From positions 1-12,868 of the forward strand of contig JALXCG010000689.1 in NCBI GenBank assembly GCA_026991065.1: a DNA stretch of 12,868 bases. Direction: 5' to 3'. Below the pieces are notes generated by a model that was not told where the DNA came from, searched no databases, and saw only the letters and a program-made list of their open reading frames with translations. Positions 1-6,989 of this stretch are shown here, in pieces. The position numbers and the translations under genes are program-made. This stretch comes from Gemmatimonadota bacterium. GTDB lineage: Bacteria; GCA-2686955. Position 1 is the stretch's first letter, and each line of letters starts with the position of its first letter.

Positions 1-1
1 A

Positions 2-172
2 CTGATTCTGCTCTGGGCGCGCAACGTCGATGACTCGCTGAGCGAAGTCACCCGCAAATTCAACCACCGCTACGCCACCGACTTCAGCGAAGAGGCGATC
101 GAGGCCTTCCTCCGCGGTCTCGACCTTCTCGACAGCCACCCCGATCGCACGGAGACCAAGACCCATGCCTGA
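2..172 (+). CDS. C-terminal end of an unidentified protein (partial at left edge)
   Basis: An open frame enters from the left edge and ends at the TGA at 170-172, giving 56 residues that begin LILLWARNVDDSLSEVTRKF. The segment is a short hydrophobic stretch followed by an amphipathic, charged helical region (around SEEAIEAFLRGLDLL) and a polar tail. I do not recognise the family. That it is a real coding end is supported by its overlap with the next gene, whose ATG at 165 lies inside its last codons. The 8-bp overlap is typical of translational coupling within an operon, so this protein probably works with the cysteine-rich and HEAT-repeat proteins that follow. No function is assigned because most of the protein is outside the window. 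Confidence 0.7.
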   Translation: MILLWARNVDDSLSEVTRKFNHRYATDFSEEAIEAFLRGLDLLDSHPDRTETKTHA

Positions 173-674
173 GCACCCGAAATCGGAAATCACCAAGGAA
201 GAGGCCGGCTGGCTGCTGTCCCGCGTCTGGCTCGACGCGCTCGAAGAGACCGCGCGCGATTTCCACGGCAACTGGCCGAAGATGTTCTGCGCGCGCGCCT
301 ACGAACACGCCACCGACACCTGGATGAAGATCCTGGCCAACGAGTACGACCTGGAGATTCAGCCGGAAACCACGATCATCGACGCGATCGAGTCGTATGT
401 GAATCTGGGCGTGCGGGCGGGGCTCTTCACCAGCCATTCCGACTTCAAATTCGATGCCCTCACCCCCAACAAAACCGCCACCACGGTCTTTGGCTGTCCC
501 TACCGAAAGACCTGCATGGACCTGATCGACAGTGGCTTCTCGGTGAGCGACCTGACCTGCCCGCGGATCGGCTGTTTCCGCGCCGCGGTCAAGAGCGTGG
601 CGGGAATCGACTGTGACTATGAGGTAACGCGCTTCAGCGCGGATGCATGTGAAGGCTTCATTGAGCGGGTGTAG
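165..674 (+). CDS. Cysteine-rich protein of unknown function
   Basis: The 169-residue product has no signal peptide or membrane segment, so it should be cytoplasmic. The N-terminal half looks helical, with aromatic residues (W17, W22, W37, W53). The C-terminal half is mixed and carries six of the seven cysteines: C111, C117, C132, C137, C150 and C162, in motifs such as GCPYRKTC and TCPRIGCF. This spacing suggests a metal or Fe-S site. The general layout, ending in a cysteine-containing alpha/beta part, loosely recalls V4R or ATC-hydrolase-like small-molecule domains, but that is a weak impression and I do not assign it. A GGAG at 151-154, 10 bases before the ATG, can serve as ribosome binding site. 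The start overlaps the upstream gene by 8 bp and the stop is 5 bp before the HEAT-repeat gene, so all three are probably co-transcribed. Confidence 0.75.
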   Translation: MPEHPKSEITKEEAGWLLSRVWLDALEETARDFHGNWPKMFCARAYEHATDTWMKILANEYDLEIQPETTIIDAIESYVNLGVRAGLFTSHSDFKFDALTPNKTATTVFGCPYRKTCMDLIDSGFSVSDLTCPRIGCFRAAVKSVAGIDCDYEVTRFSADACEGFIERV

Positions 675-679
675 TTGCC

Positions 680-2524
680 ATGAGTCTGGCCGTTGCTGAA
701 ATCCAAGAACTGATCGCCGATTCCCTGGATTGGCGCGGGCGCCGCAAGGCAGCCGTCGAGCTGGGCTGGCTGGATCACGATGCCGCCCTCGACATGCTCT
801 TTCCGCTGCTCCACGATCCGGTGCGCGATGTGCGCCAGGCCGCGGTGGTGGCCCTCGGGCGGCGCGGCGATCCCGCCGCCCTGCGTGAGTTGGTGGTCCC
901 CAAGATCCTCTCCGCGCAGAACCCGGTCATGCGGCTCTCCGCGGTGGTCGCCATCGGCAACCTCGGCGGCACCGAGGTGCTGCCCTGGATCGCGGAGAAA
1001 CTGGCCGACCCCGACTGGCTGGTCCGCCTGCGCGCCGAAGAGGTCTTTTCGGAGAAACTCGATCGAATCGGCGCGGCGATCGACGCCGACACCGTGCAGA
1101 CCCTGATCCGGCTGCTCGACCTGGAGCACAAAGAGGCGCGCAAAAAGATCATCGCCACCATCAGCCGCGCCGGCAGCATCGATCACGACCAGATCTTCGA
1201 CGCCCTGCGCGGCGGCAGCCCCCGCATTCAGACCGGCCTGATCGAGGTGCTGGGAAACATCGGCTACGCCGGCTTCGTGCCGATCCTGGTCGACTATCTC
1301 CGCCGGGGCACCCACTACCACCAGATCGCAAGTGCCCGCGCCCTGGCCAAGATCCGCAGCACCAACGCCCTGGAAGGGCTGCTCGAAGCCCTCGACACGC
1401 ACCACGCCGAAGTCGCGCAGGAGGTCACCGAAGCGCTGCTGCAGATCGGCGAGCCGGCCGTGGACGTACTGCTCGAAGCGCTCCGCCACACCCATAAGAA
1501 GACCTACCTGGTGCACATTGTGCGCTGCCTGGGAAAACTCGGCAGCCAACGGGCCATCCCCGCCCTGGTGAAGCAGCTCTCCACCAGCTACTCACTGGTG
1601 CGCACGGTCACGGTCGAAGCCCTCGCCCGCCAGGATCCGAGCGCGGTGATTCCCCCCCTGCTGGAGATCGCTGCCTTCCGCGACATGCCGATCGACGGCA
1701 TCCTTTCGGAACTCAAGCACGAGACCAATCCACAACGCCGCATCCGCGCCTTCCGCGCCCTGGGAGAGCTGGGCAGCCACCGCGCCGTGCCGCTGCTGAA
1801 GGCCGCCCTCGACACCTGCAGCCACCCCGAAGGCCACGCCGAAATCGAAAACGCCCTCTGCAAGATCGCCTCCAACGCCTGGGCCCGCGCCGGCGCGGTG
1901 CGGGTGCTGGAGCAACTGGGCGACCCGCGCGCGGTCGATGCGATTCTCCGCCTGGTCAACGACGATTCCCATTATGTGCGGGCCACCGCCGTGGTCGCGC
2001 TGCGCAAGTTCCGCAGCGAGCGGATCATTCCGGTGCTCCTGCGGGTTGCGCGTGAAGACCCGCTGCACGATGTTCGGGCCCGCGCATTCAATACCCTCGG
2101 CCTGCTCTGGAATGACCGCGAAGAGATTCTCCTCACCTGCATCGACGCCGCCCGCGACGACCCCAGCTACCACGTGCGCGCCGAAGCGATCCGGGTCCTG
2201 GCGCGCTACATCGACCCGCGTTCGCTACCGGTGCTGCTCGACCGCCTCGGCGATGAGCGCTGGAGCGTGCGGGAAAACGCCGCCAACGCCCTGGGCAACT
2301 TCGGCCCCGCGGTGGTGCCGGAGCTGAGCGTGCTCTTCCACAGCACCCAGATGACCGTGGTCAAGCGCCGCGTGGTGCTGATCCTGCAGAGCATCGGCGA
2401 CCCGACGAGCCTCGAAGTGCTGGAGGAGATCGCCCTCGAGAGCGACATGCCGCCGGAGTTGCAGACCACCGTCCATAATGCAGTCAACGCAGTCTGGCGC
2501 CGGCTGGGAGGGCGCACCGAGTAG
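680..2524 (+). CDS. HEAT-repeat protein (about 18 repeats)
   Basis: The 614-residue product is almost entirely a solenoid of about 17-19 HEAT/PBS-lyase-like repeats of 30-37 residues. Typical units read VRDVRQAAVVALGRRGDPAA, VRATAVVALRKF and VRENAANALGNFGPAVVPEL, each with the Val-Arg in helix A, the Ala-Leu-Gly turn and a following hydrophobic helix B. The central units (roughly residues 150-340) are more degenerate than the N- and C-terminal ones. There is no signal peptide, membrane helix or catalytic domain, so the expected role is a cytoplasmic protein-binding scaffold or regulatory subunit; the partner is unknown. The gene starts 5 bp after the cysteine-rich protein gene, with only a weak purine-rich site before the ATG, which suggests translational coupling. 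It ends 14 bp before the DUF434 gene. Members of this superfamily include phycobilin lyases, but nothing here points to pigment chemistry. Confidence 0.9.
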   Translation: MSLAVAEIQELIADSLDWRGRRKAAVELGWLDHDAALDMLFPLLHDPVRDVRQAAVVALGRRGDPAALRELVVPKILSAQNPVMRLSAVVAIGNLGGTEVLPWIAEKLADPDWLVRLRAEEVFSEKLDRIGAAIDADTVQTLIRLLDLEHKEARKKIIATISRAGSIDHDQIFDALRGGSPRIQTGLIEVLGNIGYAGFVPILVDYLRRGTHYHQIASARALAKIRSTNALEGLLEALDTHHAEVAQEVTEALLQIGEPAVDVLLEALRHTHKKTYLVHIVRCLGKLGSQRAIPALVKQLSTSYSLVRTVTVEALARQDPSAVIPPLLEIAAFRDMPIDGILSELKHETNPQRRIRAFRALGELGSHRAVPLLKAALDTCSHPEGHAEIENALCKIASNAWARAGAVRVLEQLGDPRAVDAILRLVNDDSHYVRATAVVALRKFRSERIIPVLLRVAREDPLHDVRARAFNTLGLLWNDREEILLTCIDAARDDPSYHVRAEAIRVLARYIDPRSLPVLLDRLGDERWSVRENAANALGNFGPAVVPELSVLFHSTQMTVVKRRVVLILQSIGDPTSLEVLEEIALESDMPPELQTTVHNAVNAVWRRLGGRTE

Positions 2525-2538
2525 AGCGCGGAGACCCC

Positions 2539-3228
2539 ATGCCGGACCATCGCCGCCACCGCGGCCCGCATCCTCGCGACACCGCCCTGTTTCGGGCCGA
2601 GAATGCGCCGCGATTGCGGCAAGCTGTGGCGGACTACGGCTGGTTGCTCGATCGCGGCTACGCCTCGGCGGCGGCCCTGGCTCTGGTCGGCAACCGCTTT
2701 CAGCTCCACAAGCGGCAGCGGGAAGCGTTGCGGCGCGCCGCCTGCGGCCCCCAGCGCAGCCGGCAGCGACGCGCGCGCCGGGTGCCGGTGGCGGGCCGCT
2801 CACTCCTGGTCGACGGCTTCAACCTGATCATCACCGTCGAAGCCGCCCTTTCCGGCGGGCTCCTTCTGCGCGGCGAGGACGGCCTGCTGCGCGACCTGGC
2901 CAGCGTCCACAGCAGCTACCGCCCGGTGCTCGAAACCGACCCGGCAATCGCCCTGCTGGGTGAAGCCCTGCGGCCGGCGGCCGAAGTGCTCTGGCTGCTC
3001 GACGCCCCCGTCTCCCGCAGCGGCGACCTGGCCGCCCGCATCCGCCGGGCCGGCTGGGAGGTGCAGTTGGTCCCCGCGGTGGACCGCGAACTGGTGCGCC
3101 GCGCCACGACCATCGCCAGCGCCGACGGCCCCCTGATCGACCGGGTGCCGGCCCATGTCGACCTGACCGGCCCGATTGTCGCCGCGCTGCCCCGGGCGTG
3201 GGTGCTGGAGCTGGGGACGCAGGATTGA
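2539..3228 (+). CDS. DUF434/DUF5616 domain protein, NYN/PIN-like nuclease candidate
   Basis: The 229-residue protein has two parts. Residues about 22-60 match the DUF434 pattern (LRQAVADYGWLLDRGY, then ALALVGNRFQL). Residues about 87-225 match the domain usually fused to it, DUF5616 (LLVDGFNLIITVEAALSG, GEDGLLRD, WLLDAPVSRSGDLA). A strongly basic linker (about residues 57-81, rich in Arg) joins them and could contact nucleic acid. The family's function is unknown. My inference is a NYN/PIN-type metal-dependent nuclease fold: D92 sits in VDGFN after a hydrophobic strand, D155 follows another hydrophobic strand, and D196 and D201 fall in SADGPLID. The acidic positions are therefore where that fold places them. 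GGAG lies just before the ATG, 14 bp after the HEAT-repeat stop, so the gene is probably the last of the operon; the next gene has its own promoter candidate. Confidence 0.88.
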   Translation: MPDHRRHRGPHPRDTALFRAENAPRLRQAVADYGWLLDRGYASAAALALVGNRFQLHKRQREALRRAACGPQRSRQRRARRVPVAGRSLLVDGFNLIITVEAALSGGLLLRGEDGLLRDLASVHSSYRPVLETDPAIALLGEALRPAAEVLWLLDAPVSRSGDLAARIRRAGWEVQLVPAVDRELVRRATTIASADGPLIDRVPAHVDLTGPIVAALPRAWVLELGTQD

Positions 3229-3252
3229 CCACGCCCCGGCATCTGCTATCTT
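3225..3252 (+). promoter_or_regulatory. Candidate sigma70-type promoter for the arginine deiminase gene
   Basis: TTGACC at 3225-3230 (5 of 6 to TTGACA) is followed after 16 bp by TATCTT at 3247-3252 (4 of 6 to TATAAT). The -35 box overlaps the TGA stop (3226-3228) of the DUF434 gene. The expected transcription start is near 3259, leaving an 80-base leader before the deiminase ATG. It is read from the sequence only, and the -10 match is moderate. Confidence 0.45.
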
Positions 3253-3258
3253 CGCCCT

Positions 3259-3280
3259 GTGGCGGCATGCGCTCCGCCAC
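3259..3280 (+). other. Perfect 7-bp hairpin at the expected 5' end of the deiminase transcript
   Basis: GTGGCGG at 3259-3265 and CCGCCAC at 3274-3280 form a perfect 7-bp stem (plus a possible T-G pair outside it) around an 8-base loop. It falls at the predicted transcription start, so it could be a 5' stabilising hairpin of the deiminase mRNA. It could also be a weak terminator for the upstream operon, although no T-tract follows. Confidence 0.45.
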
Positions 3281-3339
3281 GCCCCCGCGCCGCGTCCGCT
3301 CCGGGCGCCACACGACGACCCCGCCAAACCGAGAGAGCG

Positions 3340-4611
3340 ATGCTCCAAGTCCATTCCGAAATCGGCCGCCTGCGCCGAGTGCTGATGCATGAACCGGGTC
3401 CCGAGGTGGACCGCATGGTCCCCGCCATGATGGAGGAGCTGCTCTTCGACGACATCCTCTATGGAGCGCGGGCCCGCGATGAACACGGCCGTTTCCGCCG
3501 CGTGCTGCAACTGCTCGGGATCGAGGTGGACGATGCCCGCACCCTGCTGCGCGAGGCGCTGGAGCAGGAGGCTGCGCGCCGCTGGCTGGTGCAACTGATC
3601 GAGGATGAGCTGCCGGCGGCACTGCGCGAGCCGCTGCGCGCCGCCGGCCCGGAACTGCTCACCCGCCACCTGGTGGAGGGGGTGCGGTTCGAGCCGGAGC
3701 ACCCCGGCATCGAGGTGCATGAACTTTTCGAAATGCCGCCGCTGCCCAACTGGTGTTTTCAGCGCGATCCGCAGATTGTGCTGGGCAACGGCGTGATCTT
3801 CGGCTCCATGGCGACTCCGGCGCGCTACCGCGAATCGCTCCTGGCGCGCACCATTTTTCGCTACCACCCCGATTTCGCCGGCAGCGAGGTGATTCTCGAT
3901 CCGCTGACCGCCGAGGCGGGGCATCCGCTCTTTCTGGGGCTGCACCGGCCGCGGATCGAGGGCGGCGACCTGCTGGTGCTCTCGTCGCAAGTGGTGGCGA
4001 TCGGCGAGTCGGAGCGCACCAATTCGGTGGGGATCTACCGTCTGGCGCGGGCGCTCGCGGCGCGCGCCGGGCAAGAGGCGGGGCCACGCTATCTGCTGGT
4101 GGTGGAGCTGCCCCGGCGCCGCGCTTATATGCACCTGGACACGCTCTTCACCATGGTCGATCACGACGCCTGCCTGGTCCACGCGCCGGTGATCCTGGCC
4201 GACGGGATCGAGAGCGCGCGGGTTTTCACCTTCGATCTGCACAGCGCGGAGCCACGGCCGGTGCTGGGCGGCGACCTGCTGAGTGTACTGCGCAAGCACG
4301 GGATGGAGTTGGAGCCGATCCCCTGCGGCGGCAGCGACAGCGTGGCGCAACAGCGCGAGCAGTGGACCGACGGCGCCAACTGCCTGGCCCTGGCGCCGGG
4401 AGTGATCACCCTCTACGACCGCAATGTGCGGACGGTGGAGGCGCTATCCAAACGTGGGTTCCACATCGTGGCGGCGGAGGATCTGCTGCTGGGACGCGAA
4501 GAGATCGACCTTGATGCCGGGAACCGCGCCTGCATTCTGCTGCCGAGCAACGAGATCTCCCGCGCGCGCGGCGGGCCGCACTGCCTGACCCACGCGCTGC
4601 AGCGGGACTAG
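3340..4611 (+). CDS. arcA: Arginine deiminase
   Basis: The 423-residue product hydrolyses L-arginine to citrulline and ammonia, the first step of the cytoplasmic arginine deiminase pathway. The family landmarks appear in order: SEIGRLRRVLMHEPG at the N-terminus, EELLFDDI, FQRDP (D143), GNGVIFGSMA, IEGGD (E207, D210), ESERTNSVGIYR, MHLDTLFTMVD (H265, D267), PCGGSD, QREQWTDGANCLALAPG and the C-terminal GGPHCLT with nucleophile C415. Length and catalytic set are complete. I chose the ATG at 3340, not an in-frame ATG at 3259, because homology begins at VHSEIGRL, GAGAGAG lies just upstream, and the preceding 27 codons are low-complexity Arg/Pro/Ala. No carbamoyltransferase, carbamate kinase or arginine/ornithine antiporter gene is in the window. 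Its stop lies 3 bp from the stop of the convergent methyltransferase gene. Confidence 0.95.
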   Translation: MLQVHSEIGRLRRVLMHEPGPEVDRMVPAMMEELLFDDILYGARARDEHGRFRRVLQLLGIEVDDARTLLREALEQEAARRWLVQLIEDELPAALREPLRAAGPELLTRHLVEGVRFEPEHPGIEVHELFEMPPLPNWCFQRDPQIVLGNGVIFGSMATPARYRESLLARTIFRYHPDFAGSEVILDPLTAEAGHPLFLGLHRPRIEGGDLLVLSSQVVAIGESERTNSVGIYRLARALAARAGQEAGPRYLLVVELPRRRAYMHLDTLFTMVDHDACLVHAPVILADGIESARVFTFDLHSAEPRPVLGGDLLSVLRKHGMELEPIPCGGSDSVAQQREQWTDGANCLALAPGVITLYDRNVRTVEALSKRGFHIVAAEDLLLGREEIDLDAGNRACILLPSNEISRARGGPHCLTHALQRD

Positions 4612-4614
4612 CGG

Positions 4615-5328
4615 CTAGGAGCGTGTCGGGACCGCCACGGCGGGCGCCGGCGGCGCCGGGGCGGCGGCGGGGGCTTCGAGCGTGTGCGCAACGGTCCAGT
4701 AGTTGTCCGCCAGGCGCAGACCGATGGGGCGGGGCAAGTATTCGAGCGCGATGGCGGCCGCCGGCAGCAGACCCCAGCGCCGCAGTTTCTCCGCCGGCCA
4801 GGGTTCGAGCAGGGTGCGGCTAGGGGCGAAACCGGCCTGATTCAGAAGTCGCCGCACATTGCGCGGTGTGAAGGAGTAGAGATGGCCGCCGTGGTTCTCG
4901 TAGTAGCGGTTGCGACCCACCAGATCGGAGAGGGCCCCCTCCACCGGCAGAGCGAGGGCGAGGACACCGCCGGGATGACGCAGCACGCGGCGCGCTTCGC
5001 GCAGCAGGCGCAACGGCGACTCCACATGTTCAAGCACATTGGAGCAGAAAACCGCGTCAAAACTTGCGTCATCGATCTCCAGCGGCAGGTTGAGATTGGC
5101 GGCGCGCACATTCAGGCCCTGCCGGCGGCAGATGCTCAGATCTTTCGCCGAGAGGTCAAGCCCCAGCGAGCCGGGAGCGAAGTGACGCAGGTAGGCGCCG
5201 GAGGCGCAGCCGAGATCCAGCACCCGCCGCCCCTCCAGCAGACGCTGGATGGTAGCGAAGGAGTGCAGCATGTCGCGTTCGGCGGGAGCAGTTGTGACAG
5301 CGGCGGGAGAGGAAGCGGAAGCGGTCAT
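4615..5328 (-). CDS. Class I SAM-dependent methyltransferase
   Basis: The 237-residue product has the Rossmann-type methyltransferase signatures in order: motif I VLDLGCASGAYL (residues 36-47), the acidic loop GLDLS (56-60, D58 for the ribose), FDAVFCSNVLEHV (90-102), and VLRHPGGVLALALP (115-128). The C-terminal part GGHLYSFTPRNVRRLL with NQAGF is typical of the Methyltransf_11 group that includes ubiquinone/menaquinone-type and glycan-tailoring enzymes; the acceptor cannot be read. The last 20 or so residues are a Pro/Ala-rich tail with no family match, coded by very GC-rich DNA containing GGCGCC repeats (4643-4657) able to fold. No strong ribosome binding site precedes the first ATG (5328). 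An internal ATG at residue 20 (5271) would remove a low-complexity Ala/Ser leader and is a possible alternative. The gene lies 100 bp downstream of the transporter gene on the same strand. Confidence 0.9.
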   Translation of the reverse strand: MTASASSPAAVTTAPAERDMLHSFATIQRLLEGRRVLDLGCASGAYLRHFAPGSLGLDLSAKDLSICRRQGLNVRAANLNLPLEIDDASFDAVFCSNVLEHVESPLRLLREARRVLRHPGGVLALALPVEGALSDLVGRNRYYENHGGHLYSFTPRNVRRLLNQAGFAPSRTLLEPWPAEKLRRWGLLPAAAIALEYLPRPIGLRLADNYWTVAHTLEAPAAAPAPPAPAVAVPTRS

Positions 5329-5428
5329 GGGCAGTACAATCTCGTGACGAGGCGAAAGGCAAAAGGGGTCGCTCTCTTAAGCGCATCGGCGCAGTTCAGC
5401 GTTCCTTGACCTTCCGCCGCGGCGCCCC

Positions 5429-6754
5429 CTACCGCTGCCCGGCCTCCCGCGCCGCGGCCCGCCCGGCGGCGACATCCACGCGGGTCAGCAGCCAGCCGCC
5501 AACAACAAAGAAGAGCAGTATTGAGAGAATGGCGCCGCGGCTGGAGCCGGTGAGCAGAATCATCAGGGCGAAGAGCGCCGGGCCGGCGATTCCGGCGAAT
5601 TTCTCAAACACCGCGAAGAGACCGTAGAACTCCCCGGAGGAAGCGGCCGGAATCATGCTGCCATAGAGCGAGCGACTGAGCGCCTGGGTCCCTCCCTGCA
5701 CCATGCCGACGAGAAAGGCGAGCAGAAAGAAGTGGGTCGCCGTCTGCATGAAATAGCCCAGTATGGAGATTCCGGTGTATACCGCCAGGCCGATGAGGAT
5801 AACCGGCCGGGCACCGATCCGCTGCGCCAGCGCCCCGGCCAGAAACGCGAACGGGATGCCGGCGAACTGGACCAGCAGAATCGAGCCGATGATGGCGCCG
5901 GAGGGGATGCCGCGCTCCTGCGCATAGATCGCGGCCATGCGGATGATGGTGCCGATGCCGTCGTTGTAGATGAGGAACGCGACCAGCATGCGCAGGGCTT
6001 GTGGATGCCGCCGCAGGTCGCAAAGCGTGTGACGCAACTGCGCCAGCCAGGAGGGGTCACCGGCGGGCGCGGCCGCGATCGGTGGCTCCGGCACGCGGCG
6101 AAAGAGCGGGATCGAGAAAAGCACCCACCACGCCGCCACGGCCAGAAGCACCAACCGCACCGGCAGCGATGCGGCCGCCGGAGAGAGATCGGCGCCGGTC
6201 GCCAGGCCGAACCACGCAGGATGCGAGATCAGCAGCAGCGCGGCGGCGAGGGCGATGCCGCCACCGAAGTAGCCGAGAGCGTAGCCGGCCGCGGAGACCC
6301 GGTCGATCTCAGCGCGCCCGGCGACATGCGGCAGCAGCGAATCGTAAAGCACAAAGCTGCCGTTGGCGCCGATGTTGGCGAGCGCAAAAAGCGCCGCCGC
6401 CGCCAGCCACTGCCCCTGGCGCAGAAAAAACATGGCGCCGACCGCGGCGGCGCCGAGCCCGAGAAAAGCAGCCAGAAGCCGCTTCTTGACCGGACGGCGA
6501 TCGGCGTAGGAGCCGAGCAGCGGCGCCAGGATCGCCACCAGGGCCAGCGCCAGGGTGGTCGCCACGCTGTGGCGCAGGGACGCGGCCTCTTTGGAGAGGC
6601 CGGCGGCGGCGAAAGAGGCGAAGAAGACCGGGAAGATGGCGGTGACCACAATGGTGATCATGGCCGAATTGGCCCAGTCGTAGAGCGCCCAGGCACGTTG
6701 CGCGGAAGTGCGCAGCCCGAGAGCAGTGAAAAGCGAGTTGAGAGAAGCTGGCAT
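5429..6754 (-). CDS. UMF1/Atg22-like MFS transporter
   Basis: The 441-residue integral membrane protein has about 12 hydrophobic segments in two halves joined by a charged central loop (around residues 215-245), the usual length for the family. The signature of the vacuole-effluxer Atg22-like (UMF1) branch is clear: ALYDWANSAMITIVV in the first helix, GSYADRRPVKKR (81-92) as the MFS loop 2-3 motif, and YDSLLPHVA followed by DRVSAAGYALGYFGGGI. Eukaryotic relatives export amino acids from vacuoles; for the bacterial members the substrate is generally unknown, and none can be read here. A good ribosome binding site (AGGA, 6 bases before the ATG at 6754) supports the start. It is transcribed divergently from the chemoreceptor gene across 235 bp and probably leads the methyltransferase gene. 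Confidence 0.93.
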   Translation of the reverse strand: MPASLNSLFTALGLRTSAQRAWALYDWANSAMITIVVTAIFPVFFASFAAAGLSKEAASLRHSVATTLALALVAILAPLLGSYADRRPVKKRLLAAFLGLGAAAVGAMFFLRQGQWLAAAALFALANIGANGSFVLYDSLLPHVAGRAEIDRVSAAGYALGYFGGGIALAAALLLISHPAWFGLATGADLSPAAASLPVRLVLLAVAAWWVLFSIPLFRRVPEPPIAAAPAGDPSWLAQLRHTLCDLRRHPQALRMLVAFLIYNDGIGTIIRMAAIYAQERGIPSGAIIGSILLVQFAGIPFAFLAGALAQRIGARPVILIGLAVYTGISILGYFMQTATHFFLLAFLVGMVQGGTQALSRSLYGSMIPAASSGEFYGLFAVFEKFAGIAGPALFALMILLTGSSRGAILSILLFFVVGGWLLTRVDVAAGRAAAREAGQR

Positions 6755-6854
6755 TCGCGTTCCTGCGCGACAGGCAGTGGAGGATTCCGGGAGGGGCGGT
6801 TCCCCGGGCGGCAGACGATCGCAAGCTTACGGCGGGTGGGCCTTCGGGTTTGCC

Positions 6855-6882
6855 TAAAAGTGCGAGAGCAACACTCCGATGA
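6855..6882 (+). promoter_or_regulatory. Candidate sigma28 (flagellar/chemotaxis) promoter for the chemoreceptor gene
   Basis: TAAA at 6855-6858 is followed after 16 bp by TCCGATGA at 6875-6882. The E. coli FliA pattern is TAAA-N15-GCCGATAA; the -10 matches at 6 of 8 positions and the spacer is one base long (or the -35 is AAAA with N15). The orientation is towards the chemoreceptor gene, a usual sigma28 target. The leader would be roughly 100 bases. It is a pattern match only. Confidence 0.35.
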
Positions 6883-6910
6883 CTGAGAAGTAGGAGCCTT
6901 CTTGTTCCAG

Positions 6911-6980
6911 CCTGTCTCGGGGGAGGCGCGAACACAGTGAACTCTCCGGCCTGGCTGGTGCCGGTGGTTCGAAAGACAGG
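6911..6980 (+). other. Inverted repeat in the chemoreceptor leader overlapping its ribosome binding site
   Basis: CCTGTCT at 6911-6917 is perfectly complementary to AGACAGG at 6974-6980. The latter includes the AGG of the Shine-Dalgarno sequence (AGACAGGGA) of the chemoreceptor gene. Between the arms, CCGGC (6946-6950) can pair with GCCGG (6960-6964). The RNA could therefore fold to hide the ribosome binding site. A 7-bp match in a 100-base leader can arise by chance. Confidence 0.3.
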
Positions 6981-6989
6981 GAAAATGCG

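Noticed and set aside
617-2173. Minus-strand open frames opposite the HEAT-repeat gene (617-1549, 1592-2173)
   Set aside because: The repeating look of these translations mirrors the HEAT repeats on the other strand and they have no independent signature.
2800-4350. 516-codon open frame on the minus strand
   Set aside because: It lies opposite the DUF434 protein and the arginine deiminase, both recognised families. Its translation is low-complexity His/Gln/Arg/Gly-rich, as expected for an antisense frame in GC-rich coding DNA.
5329-5428. Terminator or promoter between the transporter and methyltransferase genes
   Set aside because: Only 4-bp stems are present (5370-5373 with 5380-5383; 5341-5344 with 5348-5351), with no T-tract of use, and no convincing -35/-10 pair reads towards the methyltransferase.
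5732-6886. 384-codon plus-strand open frame
   Set aside because: Antisense to the UMF1 transporter. It is highly charged and Arg/Gln/Gly-rich, with no membrane or domain features.
6860-6989. Cyclic di-GMP (GEMM) riboswitch in the chemoreceptor leader
   Set aside because: Such riboswitches often precede chemoreceptor genes, but the conserved GEMM core segments are not present.
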